From the NCBI GenBank assembly GCA_020199995.1, contig JAIVJM010000220.1, forward strand, positions 1 to 41,343: 41,343 nucleotides of DNA, given 5' to 3'. How positions within the stretch are numbered: the first letter of the stretch is position 1; each line of letters begins with the position of its first letter. Source of the DNA: Acidobacteriota bacterium (GTDB taxonomy: Bacteria > Acidobacteriota > Blastocatellia > Pyrinomonadales > Pyrinomonadaceae). The position numbers and the translations under genes are program-made. Below, one piece after another: positions 24,866-34,736 of this stretch. The notes below the pieces were generated by a model. It made no database searches. It had not been told where the DNA came from and saw only the letters and a program-made list of their open reading frames with translations.

Positions 24866-25278
24866 AAAGAGTTTGGATACCCCTTGACGGAATAGACAAT
24901 TTAAGACCAGCAAGTGAGAGAGAGGCACTCGCCGAACGGCTTCAGGCTATGAGGGCAAGATTGAAAACGAGATTAATTTTGGGGAGAAGCTCGTCGAATT
25001 GTCCAAAGCTGCATTGAGAATGCTTCGACGAAGGGCAAACACAGTTTATTGAATTGACGATGCGGGTGTCAACTCAATTTACTAAAAAGGTTCTCCGAAC
25101 TCCCAGTTTAAGCGCCGGAAGTCGGCTCTCCGAGATACTTCTATCGCTGTTGTGGCGTCAATCTTGCTTCTATAGCCGAGTTGACGATTATTGAATATTA
25201 ATTCAATACAGACTTTTTGCCGTTGATTTGAAGAGCAATCTTCGGCAATAAAGGACATTTTTCACGGGAGGCTAAAAC
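24866..25278. other. 413-bp divergent intergenic region
   Basis: It separates the minus-strand sigma54 activator from plus-strand glsB and is more AT-rich than its surroundings. A dyad TTGAC-N9-GTCAAC lies at 25054-25073 and shares TGCGGGYGTCAACT with the dyad in the mutase promoter. A possible plus-strand promoter starts TTGACG near 25180, but its -10 is poor. No gene is visible. Confidence 0.5.
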
Positions 25279-25566
25279 ATGGGTACGATTATTTGGTGGA
25301 TTATCATCGGACTACTGGCCGGGGTACTCGCAAAGGTCATCATGCCGGGCAAAGACCCGGGCGGAACCATCGTCACGATCCTGCTCGGGATTGTCGGCGC
25401 GATTGTCGGGGGATGGGTCGGAGGACTGCTCGGCATCGGCGGGCGGGCTGAGAATGCGGGCGACCCCGGATTTATCGTGACTTTGATTTTCGCAGTCATC
25501 GGTGCCCTGATCGTGCTCGCCGTTTACAGGCTCATCACAAAGAAAAGCTTACGAACGGGAGCTTAG
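25279..25566 (+). CDS. GlsB/YeaQ/YmgE-family small membrane protein
   Basis: A 95-aa inner-membrane protein with three hydrophobic helices and the Gly-rich transglycosylase-associated signature of this family: IIWWIIIGLLAGVLAKVIMP (3-22), GGTIVTILLGIVGAIVGGWV (about 28-47) and IVTLIFAVIGALIVLAVYRL (about 66-85). The family is linked to general stress responses; its biochemical function is unknown. The start is clear: GGGAGG lies 7 bases before ATG 25279. It is monocistronic, with a hairpin 15 bp after the stop. Codon use is like its neighbours. Confidence 0.9.
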   Translation: MGTIIWWIIIGLLAGVLAKVIMPGKDPGGTIVTILLGIVGAIVGGWVGGLLGIGGRAENAGDPGFIVTLIFAVIGALIVLAVYRLITKKSLRTGA

Positions 25567-26155
25567 CATTCAACCCAGAGAGAGCGAGCACGCGACCCTT
25601 ACTTCTTGAGGGGCGCAGGCTCGCTCTTTCTGCATCCAGACCCTTCAAATATTCTCTAACTGTTTTTCTCCCAGCATTTACCTTCATTCATTAAATATCT
25701 CGAATTTCTCAGCCTCCTTACCATGAGGCTCTGACCAGTCTTCTGAAGACGAGCCGACAAGTAACTTTTCAGGAGACGCGATCACCTTTTCCACACCTGT
25801 GCCGCAGTCTGTATGCTGCTATCCTGCTGCGTTAAAAGGGTCTGCCTGAGCACTGCCCTTCTCGCGGATTTCCGTTCGCCCCGTGTTCGCCAAAAGAACT
25901 CGCCAATGACCCTTAGCTCAAGTAAATATTGAACTTATCCGCATCAATCGTTGAAAAGGAAAGTCTTTACAGCTTATAAGTCACGTGCTACATTCCCGCC
26001 ACTTCGTCGCTAAATTCTTGTGCGACAAGGAAATGAACGCGATTTTCCATCCCTGCAGGGTCTTCGACGTTCTCGAGCATAATTTCTTTGCCAACGCAGT
26101 TCTTGCGTATAAACGCAGAAAACGAATTGAATCTGCCCCGGAGGTGCTTCTAAAA
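25567..26155. other. 589-bp intergenic region between glsB and the ftsB-like gene
   Basis: After the glsB terminator there is a small stem AGCCTC/GAGGCT near 25710-25735. A possible plus-strand promoter has TTGAAA (25951-25956), 17 bases, then TTATAA (25974-25979). An open frame from GTG 25985 joins the ftsB-like gene but has no coding character before 26156. Nothing else is recognisable. Confidence 0.5.
25579..25630 (+). terminator. Terminator-like hairpin after glsB
   Basis: AGAGCGAGC (25581-25589) pairs with GCTCGCTCT (25619-25627) and is followed by TTCTGC. Inner segments CGCGACCCTT and GAGGGGCGC can extend the stem. The T-run is short, so efficiency is uncertain. Confidence 0.55.
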
Positions 26156-26566
26156 ATGGCCGCGAATCCTTATTGGACTGACGCCCGACTCGCCACTCAG
26201 CAACCGTCTATTCGTGCTCTGACGCTTCCCTCCCCCGCACTTTCGACGGCGGTCGAGTCGCTCGGGACGCGCGCGGGCCTTCGTCGTCGCGACTTGGCTA
26301 TCCCCTCCTGGGTGGTTTTCTGCATGATTATGCTGGCGACCTTTGCCGTCTGCCTGACCGTCACTATGCGCACGCACGCCGGGATGTGGGCCGCCGAAAA
26401 GAAGCACGAGCAGGTGAGCGCCGACGTCGAGAAGATTAGAGGCGACAACGCGTCCCTGAAGCAACGTGTGGAGCGTCTGCGCTCTGACCCGCGCGCCATT
26501 GAGGCCACGGCGCGCGAACGTATGAACATGGTGCGCCCCAACGAGATCGTCGTTCCGCTAGATTAA
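26156..26566 (+). CDS. FtsB/DivIC-family cell division protein
   Basis: A bitopic membrane protein of the septum-formation initiator family, which with FtsL/FtsQ partners links the divisome to septal wall synthesis. From ATG 26156 (GGAGG 10 bases upstream) it is 136 aa. It has a cytoplasmic N-terminus, one TM at about 50-72 (VVFCMIMLATFAVCLTVTM), a short periplasmic coiled coil (KKHEQVSADVEKIRGDNASL KQRVERLR) and the family C-terminal block DPRAIEATARERMNMVRPNE. The frame extends upstream to GTG 25985, but that part is unlike the family. It stands alone on the plus strand before a strong terminator. Confidence 0.85.
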   Translation: MAANPYWTDARLATQQPSIRALTLPSPALSTAVESLGTRAGLRRRDLAIPSWVVFCMIMLATFAVCLTVTMRTHAGMWAAEKKHEQVSADVEKIRGDNASLKQRVERLRSDPRAIEATARERMNMVRPNEIVVPLD

Positions 26567-26675
26567 ATATTATGCGGGCGCCGAAGCGGCAAGGGTCTTC
26601 CGCAATCATTTATTCCGCCGGTCGCCTACCGTTAGCTGCCACGCTTGTTCCCCGCTTTTCGGTTACCCTTCCCTG

Positions 26676-26711
26676 ACGGCGCGGATGCTCAGTTTGATGC
26701 ATCCGCGCCGT
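26676..26711 (+). terminator. Hairpin between the ftsB-like gene and the mutase promoter
   Basis: ACGGCGCGGATGC (26676-26688) and GCATCCGCGCCGT (26699-26711) form a perfect 13-bp stem with a 10-base loop, followed by TCCAACTTT. The T-run is weak, but the position suits termination of the upstream gene. Confidence 0.65.
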
Positions 26712-26747
26712 TCCAACTTTCCGCGCAGACCCGCGACGAATCATTCG

Positions 26748-26777
26748 GTTGACACCCCTGCGGGCGTCAACTAATAT
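26748..26777 (+). promoter_or_regulatory. Sigma70-type promoter with overlapping operator dyad for methylmalonyl-CoA mutase
   Basis: -35 TTGACA (26749-26754), exactly 17 bases, -10 TAATAT (26772-26777). The spacer and -35 form an inverted repeat GTTGACACCC/GGGCGTCAAC (9 of 10 pairs, 26748-26771), placed where a repressor would block polymerase. The right half with flank, TGCGGGCGTCAACT, recurs as TGCGGGTGTCAACT at 25061-25074. Confidence 0.75.
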
Positions 26778-26863
26778 CTTTTTCTCTATCATTTAACAGA
26801 GATAACTTGTTGATTTTGCCTTGCGCCGGCGGTGGCATGCGGTGGGAGCCGAGAGAGAGTGTT

Positions 26864-28319
<1,456 letters not shown>

Positions 28320-28321
28320 GA

Positions 28322-28402
28322 AGCTGTTAACTATTAGCTGTTAGCCTTTAGCCAGGAGCTACAGGCTTTTTGCTAACAGCTAATAGCTAATGGCTAATAG
28401 CT
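28322..28402. repeat. Heptamer hairpin between the two mutase subunit genes
   Basis: AGCTGTTAACTATTAGCTGT (from 28322) and its inverse type GCTAACAGCTAATAGCTAAT (from 28372) flank about 26 bases. Units are 7 bp (TTAGCTG, TAATAGC). The right arm ends 4 bases before the small-subunit ATG, leaving no room for a Shine-Dalgarno sequence. Confidence 0.8.
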
Positions 28403-28406
28403 CTCT

Positions 28407-28811
28407 ATGTCTGAAAGAAAGATTCGCGTCCTTGTTGCCAAGCCCGGCCTCGACGGCCACGACCGGGGCGCTAAAGTGATCGCGCGCGCGCTGCGCGACG
28501 CGGGGATGGAAGTCATCTACACGGGCCTGCGGCAGACGCCGGAGATGATCGCGGCGGCGGCGCTTCAGGAAGACGTGGACGCGGTCGGCGTCTCGATTTT
28601 GAGCGGCGCTCACAACACGCTCTGCCCGCGCATCATCCAACTGCTGCGCGAGCGCGGGATGGACGACTGCCTCGTCGTCGTCGGCGGCATCATCCCGCAG
28701 GAAGACATCCCCCGCCTCAAAGAGCAGGGCGTCTCGGCAATCTTTCTCCCCGGCACCTCGACCGAAGACATCGTCAAATTCCTCCGCGCCAGCGTCCGCC
28801 CGCGCACGTGA
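28407..28811 (+). CDS. Methylmalonyl-CoA mutase small subunit (cobalamin-binding)
   Basis: A separate 134-aa B12-binding chain that partners the catalytic subunit just upstream. It carries the base-off cobalamin motif DGHDRG (DxHxxG) at about residues 16-21 in [20 protein letters not shown], then [13 protein letters not shown] (SxL) and [13 protein letters not shown] (GG), the full set for this fold. Length is normal and the gene looks intact. Its ATG at 28407 follows repeat DNA with no visible ribosome-binding site. Its stop overlaps the GTG of the next gene (GTGA), suggesting translational coupling. Confidence 0.94.
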   Translation: MSERKIRVLVAKPGLDGHDRGAKVIARALRDAGMEVIYTGLRQTPEMIAAAALQEDVDAVGVSILSGAHNTLCPRIIQLLRERGMDDCLVVVGGIIPQEDIPRLKEQGVSAIFLPGTSTEDIVKFLRASVRPRT

Positions 28812-29461
28812 CGAGAGGTGGCGAAAGCGCGCGTGCCCCTTCGGTCGCCGTCGAAGTGCGCGACCGTCTTGCCGTCATCCGCATCAACCGTCCTTCGGAA
28901 AGAAACGCTCTCTCAACCGCCACGCTTGAAGGGCTTGAGCTTGCCTTCAATTCTCTTGCCGCGCGCAATCAAATCACTTCAGTCATTTTCACGGGCACGG
29001 ACGATGTCTTCGCCTCCGGCGCGGACATCCGCGAGCTTCACGCCCTGACGCCCGCCGCCGCCGGAGAGTTTGCCGCGCGTGGGCAGCGTCTCTTCCGGCG
29101 CATCGCCGACGCGTCGCGACTGACCATCGCAGCCGTCAACGGCTACTGCATGGGCGGCGGGCTCGACCTCGCGCTCGCGTGCCGCGTCCGCGTCGCGTCG
29201 CCTGACGCCGTCTTCGCACACCCCGGCGCGCGACTCGGCATCATCACCGGTTGGGGCGGCACGCAGAGGCTCCCGCGTCTCGTCGGGGCGGCTCGGGCTT
29301 TCGAGATGTTCGTGACGACGCGGCGTGTGGGCGCGACCGAGGCGTTGGAAATCGGACTGGTTGATGTGCTGGCGGAGGACGCGCTTGAAGGAGCTTTTGG
29401 GATCGCCCGGTCGAGGGTTGAGAAAGCCGCGACCCCGACCGACGCGGGAGTTACTTCTTGA
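28808..29461 (+). CDS. Enoyl-CoA hydratase/isomerase-family protein, short
   Basis: A crotonase-fold protein of 217 aa, started here at a GTG overlapping the mutase small-subunit stop. Fold landmarks are [22 protein letters not shown] (first oxyanion hole), [20 protein letters not shown] (second oxyanion hole) and [20 protein letters not shown]. The two glutamates used by true enoyl-CoA hydratases are replaced: D in GGGLDLA and G in the AHPGARLG segment. Hydration is therefore doubtful, and an isomerase, hydrolase or other role is possible. The C-terminal 40-50 residues of the family are missing. It converges on the next gene with an 11-bp overlap of their 3' ends. Confidence 0.8.
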   Translation: MTRGGESARAPSVAVEVRDRLAVIRINRPSERNALSTATLEGLELAFNSLAARNQITSVIFTGTDDVFASGADIRELHALTPAAAGEFAARGQRLFRRIADASRLTIAAVNGYCMGGGLDLALACRVRVASPDAVFAHPGARLGIITGWGGTQRLPRLVGAARAFEMFVTTRRVGATEALEIGLVDVLAEDALEGAFGIARSRVEKAATPTDAGVTS

Positions 29462-30215
29462 GGAAGCGAGCGATTCCCTTCTGGCAATCCTCGGTCATGC
29501 GCGCGATGGCGTTCACGTCCGCGCCGGACTGGAGCGCGGCGTCGAAGCTCATGCCGTCCATGTGGTAGAGCAGCCGCTTGGTGAGCATGACGGCGGAGCG
29601 GCTCACCCGCTCGAACTCGGCGACATAAGTTTCGACCTTCGTCTCGAAGTCTTCGTCGTCGAAGACGTGGTTGATGAGGCCGAGGCGCTCGGCCTCTTGC
29701 GCCGAGATTTCCGCGCCGCGCGTGATGAGCTCGAAGGCGCGTTTTTCCGAGACGTTGCGGCGCAGGATAGCCATCACCATCGCGGGCACGAAGCCGATCT
29801 TCACTTCCGGGTAGCCAAAGCGCGCCGACGCGGAGGCCAACACGAGGTCGCAGGCGGTCGCCAGCCCGCATCCGCCGGCCAGCGCGCGCCCGCGCACGGC
29901 GGCGACGACGGGGACGCGCACGCGACGGATCAGCGCGAACAGCTCCATCAACTCGTGCGCATCTTCGAGGTTCTCCGTAATCGAGCTTTCGGAAATCTTT
30001 CGGAGCGCGGAGAGGTCTGCGCCGGAGCAGAAGTCCGCGCCCGCGCCGGTGATGAGGACGGCGCGCACAGACTCCCGCGAGTCCGCGTCGAGGAGGGCTT
30101 CTTTGAGTCCGGCGACGAGCGCGTTGTTGAGCGCGTTGCGCTTCTCGGGACGGTTGAGCGTGACGAGCGCGACCGGGCCTTCGATGGCGTAAAGAACGGG
30201 GCTTGGTTCTTCCAT
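29451..30215 (-). CDS. Enoyl-CoA hydratase/isomerase-family protein (methylglutaconyl-CoA hydratase-like)
   Basis: A full-length 254-aa crotonase. It shows TLNRPEKRNALN, FCSGADLSALRK, RGRALAGGCGLATACDLVLA and SARFGYPEVKIGFVPAMV. It has the E of the PEVKIG segment but not the first Glu (GCGLATA), a pattern common in methylglutaconyl-CoA hydratase-type members. It is last in a minus-strand run with an alpha/beta hydrolase, AtuA-type proteins and an acyl-CoA carboxylase, which fits leucine/isovalerate or acyclic terpene degradation. It starts 1 bp after the hydrolase stop. The assigned substrate is inferred from context. Confidence 0.85.
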   Translation of the reverse strand: MEEPSPVLYAIEGPVALVTLNRPEKRNALNNALVAGLKEALLDADSRESVRAVLITGAGADFCSGADLSALRKISESSITENLEDAHELMELFALIRRVRVPVVAAVRGRALAGGCGLATACDLVLASASARFGYPEVKIGFVPAMVMAILRRNVSEKRAFELITRGAEISAQEAERLGLINHVFDDEDFETKVETYVAEFERVSRSAVMLTKRLLYHMDGMSFDAALQSGADVNAIARMTEDCQKGIARFLKK

Positions 30216-30216
30216 A

Positions 30217-31122
30217 CTAAAGTGTCTGTTCGTCTAAGAAACTCAACAGCGCGCCGTTGACTTCCGCCGGATGCTCCTGCTGCACCCAGTGGTTGGCCCT
30301 CCCCAGACGCACTTCCCTGTACGGCGCGGCGACGTGTTCGCCCACGCCCTCCACCGTCTTGGGGACGATGGCGAAATCCCGCTCGCCGTAGATGAAGAGC
30401 GTCGGGACGCGGACGCGCACGTCCCCTGTCTCTTCGCCGCCTTTGAATCGGCGGAGGAGGAGCGGGCCGAGGTTGGCGCGGTAGTAGTTGACGGCGGCGG
30501 TCAAAGCGCCGGGCTCGCGCAGTGCGGCTTTGAGGACGGCGATGTCTGCGTCGCTGAAAGTCCCCGGTCGCGCGGTCTTCCGCAACGTCTGTTCGATGCC
30601 GGCGAAATCGTCGCGGCTGATGAACCATTCGGGAATCGAGGGGAGTTGGAAGAAGAACATATACCAGCTCTTGAGAAACTGCCTCAGGCTCATATTCTTC
30701 GCCCAGACCTTGCCGGGCGGCACTTGCAGCGCCGCCAACTTCCAGACGTATTCAGGGTGCTTCTCCGCCACGGCCCACGCGACCGCCGCGCCCCAGTCGT
30801 GCCCGACAACGGCGGCCTGTCGCGCCCCGAAGTGCCGGATCAATCCCGTCACGTCATCCACCAGTCGCTCGACCCTGTAGTCTTTCACATGTGGAGGCTT
30901 GTCGCTCAGGTTGTAGCCGCGCATGTCGGGCGCGACGACATGATAGTCGTCGCCGAGCGCCTTCAACTGGTGCCGCCAAGAGTACCAGCACTCAGGGAAA
31001 CCGTGGAGCAGAATCACGAGCCGCTCGCCGCCACCGCACTCCGCGTAGTGCAGGCGCACATCGCCGACCTGCGCGAAGCCGTGGCGGACGGACGATTCGA
31101 GGTTGGATAGATTCTCGTTCAT
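30217..31122 (-). CDS. Alpha/beta hydrolase (epoxide hydrolase-like)
   Basis: A 301-aa alpha/beta hydrolase of the epoxide hydrolase/haloalkane dehalogenase type. The oxyanion motif is HGFPECWYSWRHQL (HGxP, about residues 40-53). The nucleophile Asp sits in VVGHDWGAAVAWAVAE, cap-domain aromatic residues in LKSWYMFFFQLPSIPEWF, the acid in LFIYGERDFA, and the His in RANHWVQQEHP. The GHDWG nucleophile is an Asp, not a Ser, so this is not an esterase. Its ATG overlaps the stop of the upstream AtuA C-terminal-type gene (ATGA), so it belongs to that operon. The physiological substrate is unknown. Confidence 0.88.
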   Translation of the reverse strand: MNENLSNLESSVRHGFAQVGDVRLHYAECGGGERLVILLHGFPECWYSWRHQLKALGDDYHVVAPDMRGYNLSDKPPHVKDYRVERLVDDVTGLIRHFGARQAAVVGHDWGAAVAWAVAEKHPEYVWKLAALQVPPGKVWAKNMSLRQFLKSWYMFFFQLPSIPEWFISRDDFAGIEQTLRKTARPGTFSDADIAVLKAALREPGALTAAVNYYRANLGPLLLRRFKGGEETGDVRVRVPTLFIYGERDFAIVPKTVEGVGEHVAAPYREVRLGRANHWVQQEHPAEVNGALLSFLDEQTL

Positions 31123-31466
31123 GGCTGCAGACGCAGAGCGTGCGCCTCCTCGTTCGACACTTCGATCTCCATTCGCAGCAGCGCGGTGGAGAAAGTCTTG
31201 CCCTGCGCGTCGGTCATCAGCGAGAGCGTGCCGCCGCCGCCGAGACTTTGGTGCAAAAGGAAGTTGAGCGCCCCGAGGTTCGGCAGCTCGAAGCGCTGGA
31301 CCTCGCCCTTGCAGATACCCTCGAAATGCTCTCGGACGCGCGCGGCTGTGACCTCGCGGACGAGCAGCGGGTAGATGTCTTCGCGCAACGCGATGAGCCC
31401 GACGTTCGCCGTGTCGCCTTTGTCGCCCGAGCGCGCGTGCGCGAGCTTGACCAGTTTGATTCGCAT
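31119..31466 (-). CDS. AtuA C-terminal-domain-type protein
   Basis: A 115-aa protein matching the C-terminal domain that follows AtuA (DUF1446) in acyclic terpene utilisation proteins: MRIKLVKLAHARSGDKGDTA, then NVGLIALREDIYPLL, VREHFEGICKGEVQRFELPN, and the Gly-rich LGALNFLLHQSLGGGGT. In many bacteria this domain is fused to AtuA; here it is separate, with two genes in between (NUDIX and unknown). ATG 31466 is chosen because the upstream extension to 31559 is unlike the family and would overlap the preceding gene. It overlaps the hydrolase start. Its role in acyl-CoA degradation is inferred from the family. Confidence 0.82.
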   Translation of the reverse strand: MRIKLVKLAHARSGDKGDTANVGLIALREDIYPLLVREVTAARVREHFEGICKGEVQRFELPNLGALNFLLHQSLGGGGTLSLMTDAQGKTFSTALLRMEIEVSNEEAHALRLQP

Positions 31467-31491
31467 AATCTCGATTCCCGCCGCGCGCGCC

Positions 31492-31818
31492 TCAGGCGAT
31501 GCCGGCGAGCTTTTTGATCTCCTGCCAGTCGCGTTCCGCCGTGGTCGCCGGATGGGCAATGAAGAAGTCCAGCTCGTGCGAGCCGGCGTAGTGCGGCTCG
31601 CCGCCGAGGACGGAGGCGTCTTCGCCGAACGTGTGCCACAGCCGCCGCAACTCTTCTCTCGTCCCGTTCCCCGCCCGCAACTCTTCGACCGAATCCCTCA
31701 CCCAGCGCCGCGCGAACTCGTTCGCCAGCTCGACGCTCGGGAAGCCGTCGATCGTGTAATCCTCTTCGGGGTCGTAATGGAACATGTCAATGATGAGGAC
31801 TGAATAACTTCCGCTCAT
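31492..31818 (-). CDS. Conserved-looking protein of unknown function (108 aa)
   Basis: I do not recognise this family. The 108-residue soluble protein is acidic and aromatic-rich: SYSVLIIDMFHYDPEEDYTI, DGFPSVELANEFARRWVRDS, LRRLWHTFGEDASVLGGEPH. It ends in an amphipathic helix (ERDWQEIKKLAGIA). There is no signal or TM segment. It sits tightly between the NUDIX gene (3-bp gap) and the AtuA C-terminal-type gene (25-bp gap), so it is probably cotranslated with them. Coding character is good: codon third positions are GC-rich and the start has operon spacing. Confidence 0.7.
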   Translation of the reverse strand: MSGSYSVLIIDMFHYDPEEDYTIDGFPSVELANEFARRWVRDSVEELRAGNGTREELRRLWHTFGEDASVLGGEPHYAGSHELDFFIAHPATTAERDWQEIKKLAGIA

Positions 31819-31821
31819 CGC

Positions 31822-32427
31822 TCATGCCTTCACATTGAAAAGGTTCTTTTGCCACAGCCCCAGACGGTAAAAGCCGACCACGACGAGCGCGTGGTTGATC
31901 GTCCCGTCGGCGATCAGCGAGGGGATGCGTTCGAGCGGGACGAGGCGGACGACGGTGTGCTCAGTCCCCGCGAAGACGGGCTCGTGCCGAAACACGACGC
32001 CGCGCGCAAGGTACGTGTGAATCCAGTTGTCCTGAATCGCCGGGTTCGGTCGCGTCTTCCCGAGCCCGATCAGCTCCGCCGCCGCGTAGCCCGTCTCTTC
32101 GAGCAGCTCGCGCGCCGCGGCCTCGCGCGGGCCTTCGCCGGCGTCCACCATGCCGCCGGGGATTTCGAGCGAGATTTCGTCCGCGCCGTGCCGGTACTGC
32201 TCGATGAGGACGACCTCGCCCGCGTCCGTGAGCGGGATGACGTTGATCCAGTCCGGCGCTTCGATGACGAAGAAGTCGTGTTCACGCCCGTCGCGCGGGT
32301 CGGCGTTGCGGTCGCGCCGCACGCGAAAGACGCGGCAGTCAGCCAGCGGCTCCGAGCTTTGCCGACTCCACGCCGCGGGCGACGCAGCCCGCTCGCGCGT
32401 CGCCTCTTCTTCCCGCTTCTCGCTCAA
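31822..32427 (-). CDS. NUDIX hydrolase (ADP-ribose pyrophosphatase-like)
   Basis: A 201-aa Mg-dependent NUDIX enzyme. The box is complete: [20 protein letters not shown] followed by ETGY (Gx5Ex7REUxEExGU), preceded by [20 protein letters not shown], which is typical of ADP-ribose/ADP-sugar pyrophosphatases (NudF type). It probably starts at TTG 32427, overlapping the upstream AtuA stop (TTGA), with GGAGG about 10 bases before. There is no later in-frame ATG before the domain. Its link to the acyl-CoA operon may be CoA-ester or nucleotide housekeeping; the substrate is not shown by the sequence. Confidence 0.88.
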   Translation of the reverse strand: MSEKREEEATRERAASPAAWSRQSSEPLADCRVFRVRRDRNADPRDGREHDFFVIEAPDWINVIPLTDAGEVVLIEQYRHGADEISLEIPGGMVDAGEGPREAAARELLEETGYAAAELIGLGKTRPNPAIQDNWIHTYLARGVVFRHEPVFAGTEHTVVRLVPLERIPSLIADGTINHALVVVGFYRLGLWQKNLFNVKA

Positions 32428-33791
32428 ACTTCAAGCACCTCCACGTGCGTCTCGATCTCCGTCTTCGGGATGAGTGCGGGCCAATAGGCGACGATCTCTT
32501 CGACCTTCGGGCGTCCGCCCGCGAAGCCCGTCACGCCGGGCGGCCCCGTCAGAATGAGGGGCGCGATCTCTTTGGTAAAGCGCTCGACTGCCCTTCGATC
32601 CTCACCACGCACGCCGACTCTCAGTTGGACTTCCGGGATGTCCGGCGCAGGGTCGCCCGCGAGCGGCCCATGAGTGGCGTTGACGCCGACAAACTCGGTC
32701 AGGGTTTGCTCGAACCGCAGGCCGAGTCGTTCGAGACGCGCGCGTAAGATTTGATCGGCGGCCTTCGCTTTCTGATAGGCATCAGGCCACGAATAGACAA
32801 GCGTGCCCACGGCCTTGTAGCCCGCCGAGTAGCTGATCGAGACTTTGTAAAACTCGGTCGCGGGTTTGCCGCCGATGCCCCGGACGTACACGCGATCCGC
32901 CCCCGCATCCTTGAGCCGGACGGTCGTGAAGTCGGCCACGCAGTCGGGCGTGATGTACTCGCGCGGGTCGCCCATCTCGTAGACGAGCTGCTCCTTGACG
33001 CTCTGGACTGAGACGCGCCCGCCCGTCCCCTCGTGCTTCGTGACGAAGAAAGTCCCGTCGGGGAGGGCTTCGACGATGGGGTAGCCGACATCGGCGAGGT
33101 TCGGAATGGACTGCCACTCGAACTGGCAGTTGCCGCCCGAGCACTGCGCGCCGCACTCGATGATGTGCCCCGCAATCGTGCCCGCCGCGAGGCTGTCCCA
33201 ATCCGTCTCGCCCCAGCCGAACTCGTGGATGATGGGCGCGAGCGTGAGACCCGTATCAGTCGCTCGGCCCGTGATGACGACCTGCGCGCCGCGCCCGAGA
33301 GCTTCGACCATCGGCCACGCGCCGAGGTAGACGTTCGCGCTCTGAATCCTGTCGCGCACCGTCGAGAGCGGCTCGCCCGTCTCCATGTTACGCAGCTCTA
33401 TCCCGCGCGCGAGAAGGTCGTCGAGCCGGTGCATGATGTCGTCGCCCGTGACCGTGCCGATGCGCAGGCGGCCCGCGAGACCAACATCGCGCGCCACTTC
33501 GCGCACCGCCGCCGCGCACCCTTCGGGGTTGACGCCCCCGGCGTTCGCCGTCACGCGGATTCGGCGCTCGACGCAGTCGGGCAGAATCTCCCGCATGAGC
33601 GGAACAAAGTCGCGCGCGTAGCCCGCCGAGGGGTCGCGCGCGCGCTGCTTCTGCATGATGGACATCGTGACCTCGGCCAGATAGTCGAGCATCAGGTAGT
33701 CAATGGGGCCGCCGCGCACCTGTCGCACGGGGGCGTCGAGCATGTCGCCCCAGAAGCCCTGCCCGCTGGCAATGCGAACCTTCTCTCTCAT
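32424..33791 (-). CDS. AtuA-type acyclic terpene utilisation protein (DUF1446)
   Basis: A 455-aa member of the AtuA/DUF1446 family. Family features are [17 protein letters not shown] at the start, [31 protein letters not shown] [50 protein letters not shown], and [20 protein letters not shown]. The function is biochemically undefined, but genetically tied in Pseudomonas to acyclic terpene and leucine/isovalerate degradation. ATG 33791 has GAGAAGGA upstream. The matching C-terminal domain is encoded as a separate gene two genes downstream. The carboxylase upstream of it supports the pathway. Confidence 0.87.
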   Translation of the reverse strand: MREKVRIASGQGFWGDMLDAPVRQVRGGPIDYLMLDYLAEVTMSIMQKQRARDPSAGYARDFVPLMREILPDCVERRIRVTANAGGVNPEGCAAAVREVARDVGLAGRLRIGTVTGDDIMHRLDDLLARGIELRNMETGEPLSTVRDRIQSANVYLGAWPMVEALGRGAQVVITGRATDTGLTLAPIIHEFGWGETDWDSLAAGTIAGHIIECGAQCSGGNCQFEWQSIPNLADVGYPIVEALPDGTFFVTKHEGTGGRVSVQSVKEQLVYEMGDPREYITPDCVADFTTVRLKDAGADRVYVRGIGGKPATEFYKVSISYSAGYKAVGTLVYSWPDAYQKAKAADQILRARLERLGLRFEQTLTEFVGVNATHGPLAGDPAPDIPEVQLRVGVRGEDRRAVERFTKEIAPLILTGPPGVTGFAGGRPKVEEIVAYWPALIPKTEIETHVEVLEV

Positions 33792-33873
33792 TCCGTTCCT
33801 TCTCGGATTTCCCTTTTGAAGTTAGAAGCAAGTTTAATCAAGAAACTCTTTTTTCACCAATCCGCACAACTGA

Positions 33874-33920
33874 GTGCGGGCGGCACATCCCTCAAAAAGA
33901 GATGCGCCGCCCGCACTTTT
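33874..33920 (+). terminator. Strong hairpin upstream of the AtuA gene
   Basis: GTGCGGGCGGCACAT (33874-33888) pairs with ATGCGCCGCCCGCAC (33902-33916) with one mismatch and is followed on the plus strand by TTTT. On the minus strand it lies between the Arg-rich secreted protein gene and AtuA and could end the upstream transcript despite the poor T-run on that side. Confidence 0.6.
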
Positions 33921-34087
33921 CGACCGCCCGGCTGGAGCGAATCGTATCGCACGACCGTCATCCTCCCGCCGGCTGCTTGCCCCCTCGCACGCGTCGCGCG
34001 CGGAGTCGCTCTCCGAGTCCGGGTCTCAAACCCGTCATCGTTTTGACGCTCGGGATGCGTGCGTGCCCAACGCGCTCGCGCCTGCCC

Positions 34088-34687
34088 CTATCTGAACGCC
34101 AGCGTGTTGCGTGCGCCGGGCACGGGCGTGAGCGTCAGTCGGTCGCCCCTCTTGCGCGCACGCGACATCACGATCAGCACGGTGTTGGTCGCCGAGTCCT
34201 GCATGTCAGGGAAAGCCATCGTGGCCCCCGTGTAGCCTTTCGTGGTGACGGCGTAAATGCGCCCGGCGTGCGTCATCCCACCGCCCTCGATGGTGACATT
34301 GTTGCCGTTGATGGTGATCGTCCCGTCGCCTTCCATCTCGTGCGAGCCGGTCATCTTGAGTTTGCCGGTGTAGGTGCCGGAGAGATCGGTCTGGGTGTCG
34401 CCCGCCGTGCTCGGCATGGTGTCCGCCGCGACGTTCGCGTCAGCCGCCATGCCGGCGGCCACCGCCGCGGGGCGCGCGACACGACGGCCACGGCGACGGC
34501 CACGGCGACGACCGCGCCGGGCCGGCGTCATGCTGCTGTTTGTGTTCTGCATCATGCTGTCGTCCGACGTCGTGCTGCTGTTCGTGTTCTGTGCGAGCAC
34601 GCCGACATCGGCGGTGACGACGGTGACCGCGGTGAAGACCGCGCAGGCGAGGACGACAAGGTAAAGAACGCTGCTCTTCTTGCTCAC
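34088..34687 (-). CDS. Secreted protein with an Arg-Gly-rich segment
   Basis: I do not recognise the family. GTG 34687 has AGGAGG 11 bases upstream. The 199-aa product has a signal peptide (VLYLVVLACAVFTAVTVVTA, cleavage about 30) and two NTNSS-type Asn/Ser repeats (QNTNSSTTSDDSMMQNTNSS). A strongly basic [13 protein letters not shown] (about 58-70) follows, then an Ala-rich spacer, then a beta-rich C-terminal domain from about residue 100 (LSGTYTGKLKMTGSHEMEGD, GTITINGNNVTIEGGG). It is probably envelope-located. The Arg-rich part may bind polyanions; that is inference. Its promoter is not clear. Confidence 0.65.
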   Translation of the reverse strand: MSKKSSVLYLVVLACAVFTAVTVVTADVGVLAQNTNSSTTSDDSMMQNTNSSMTPARRGRRRGRRRGRRVARPAAVAAGMAADANVAADTMPSTAGDTQTDLSGTYTGKLKMTGSHEMEGDGTITINGNNVTIEGGGMTHAGRIYAVTTKGYTGATMAFPDMQDSATNTVLIVMSRARKRGDRLTLTPVPGARNTLAFR

Positions 34688-34736
34688 GGGTGTTTCTCCT
34701 CCTGTTTGAGAGACCGCGCGCGCGCGGGGAAGCCCC

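Noticed and set aside
25985..26155. N-terminal extension of the FtsB-like protein from GTG 25985
   Set aside because: No coding character or family similarity; GGAGG before ATG 26156 marks the start.
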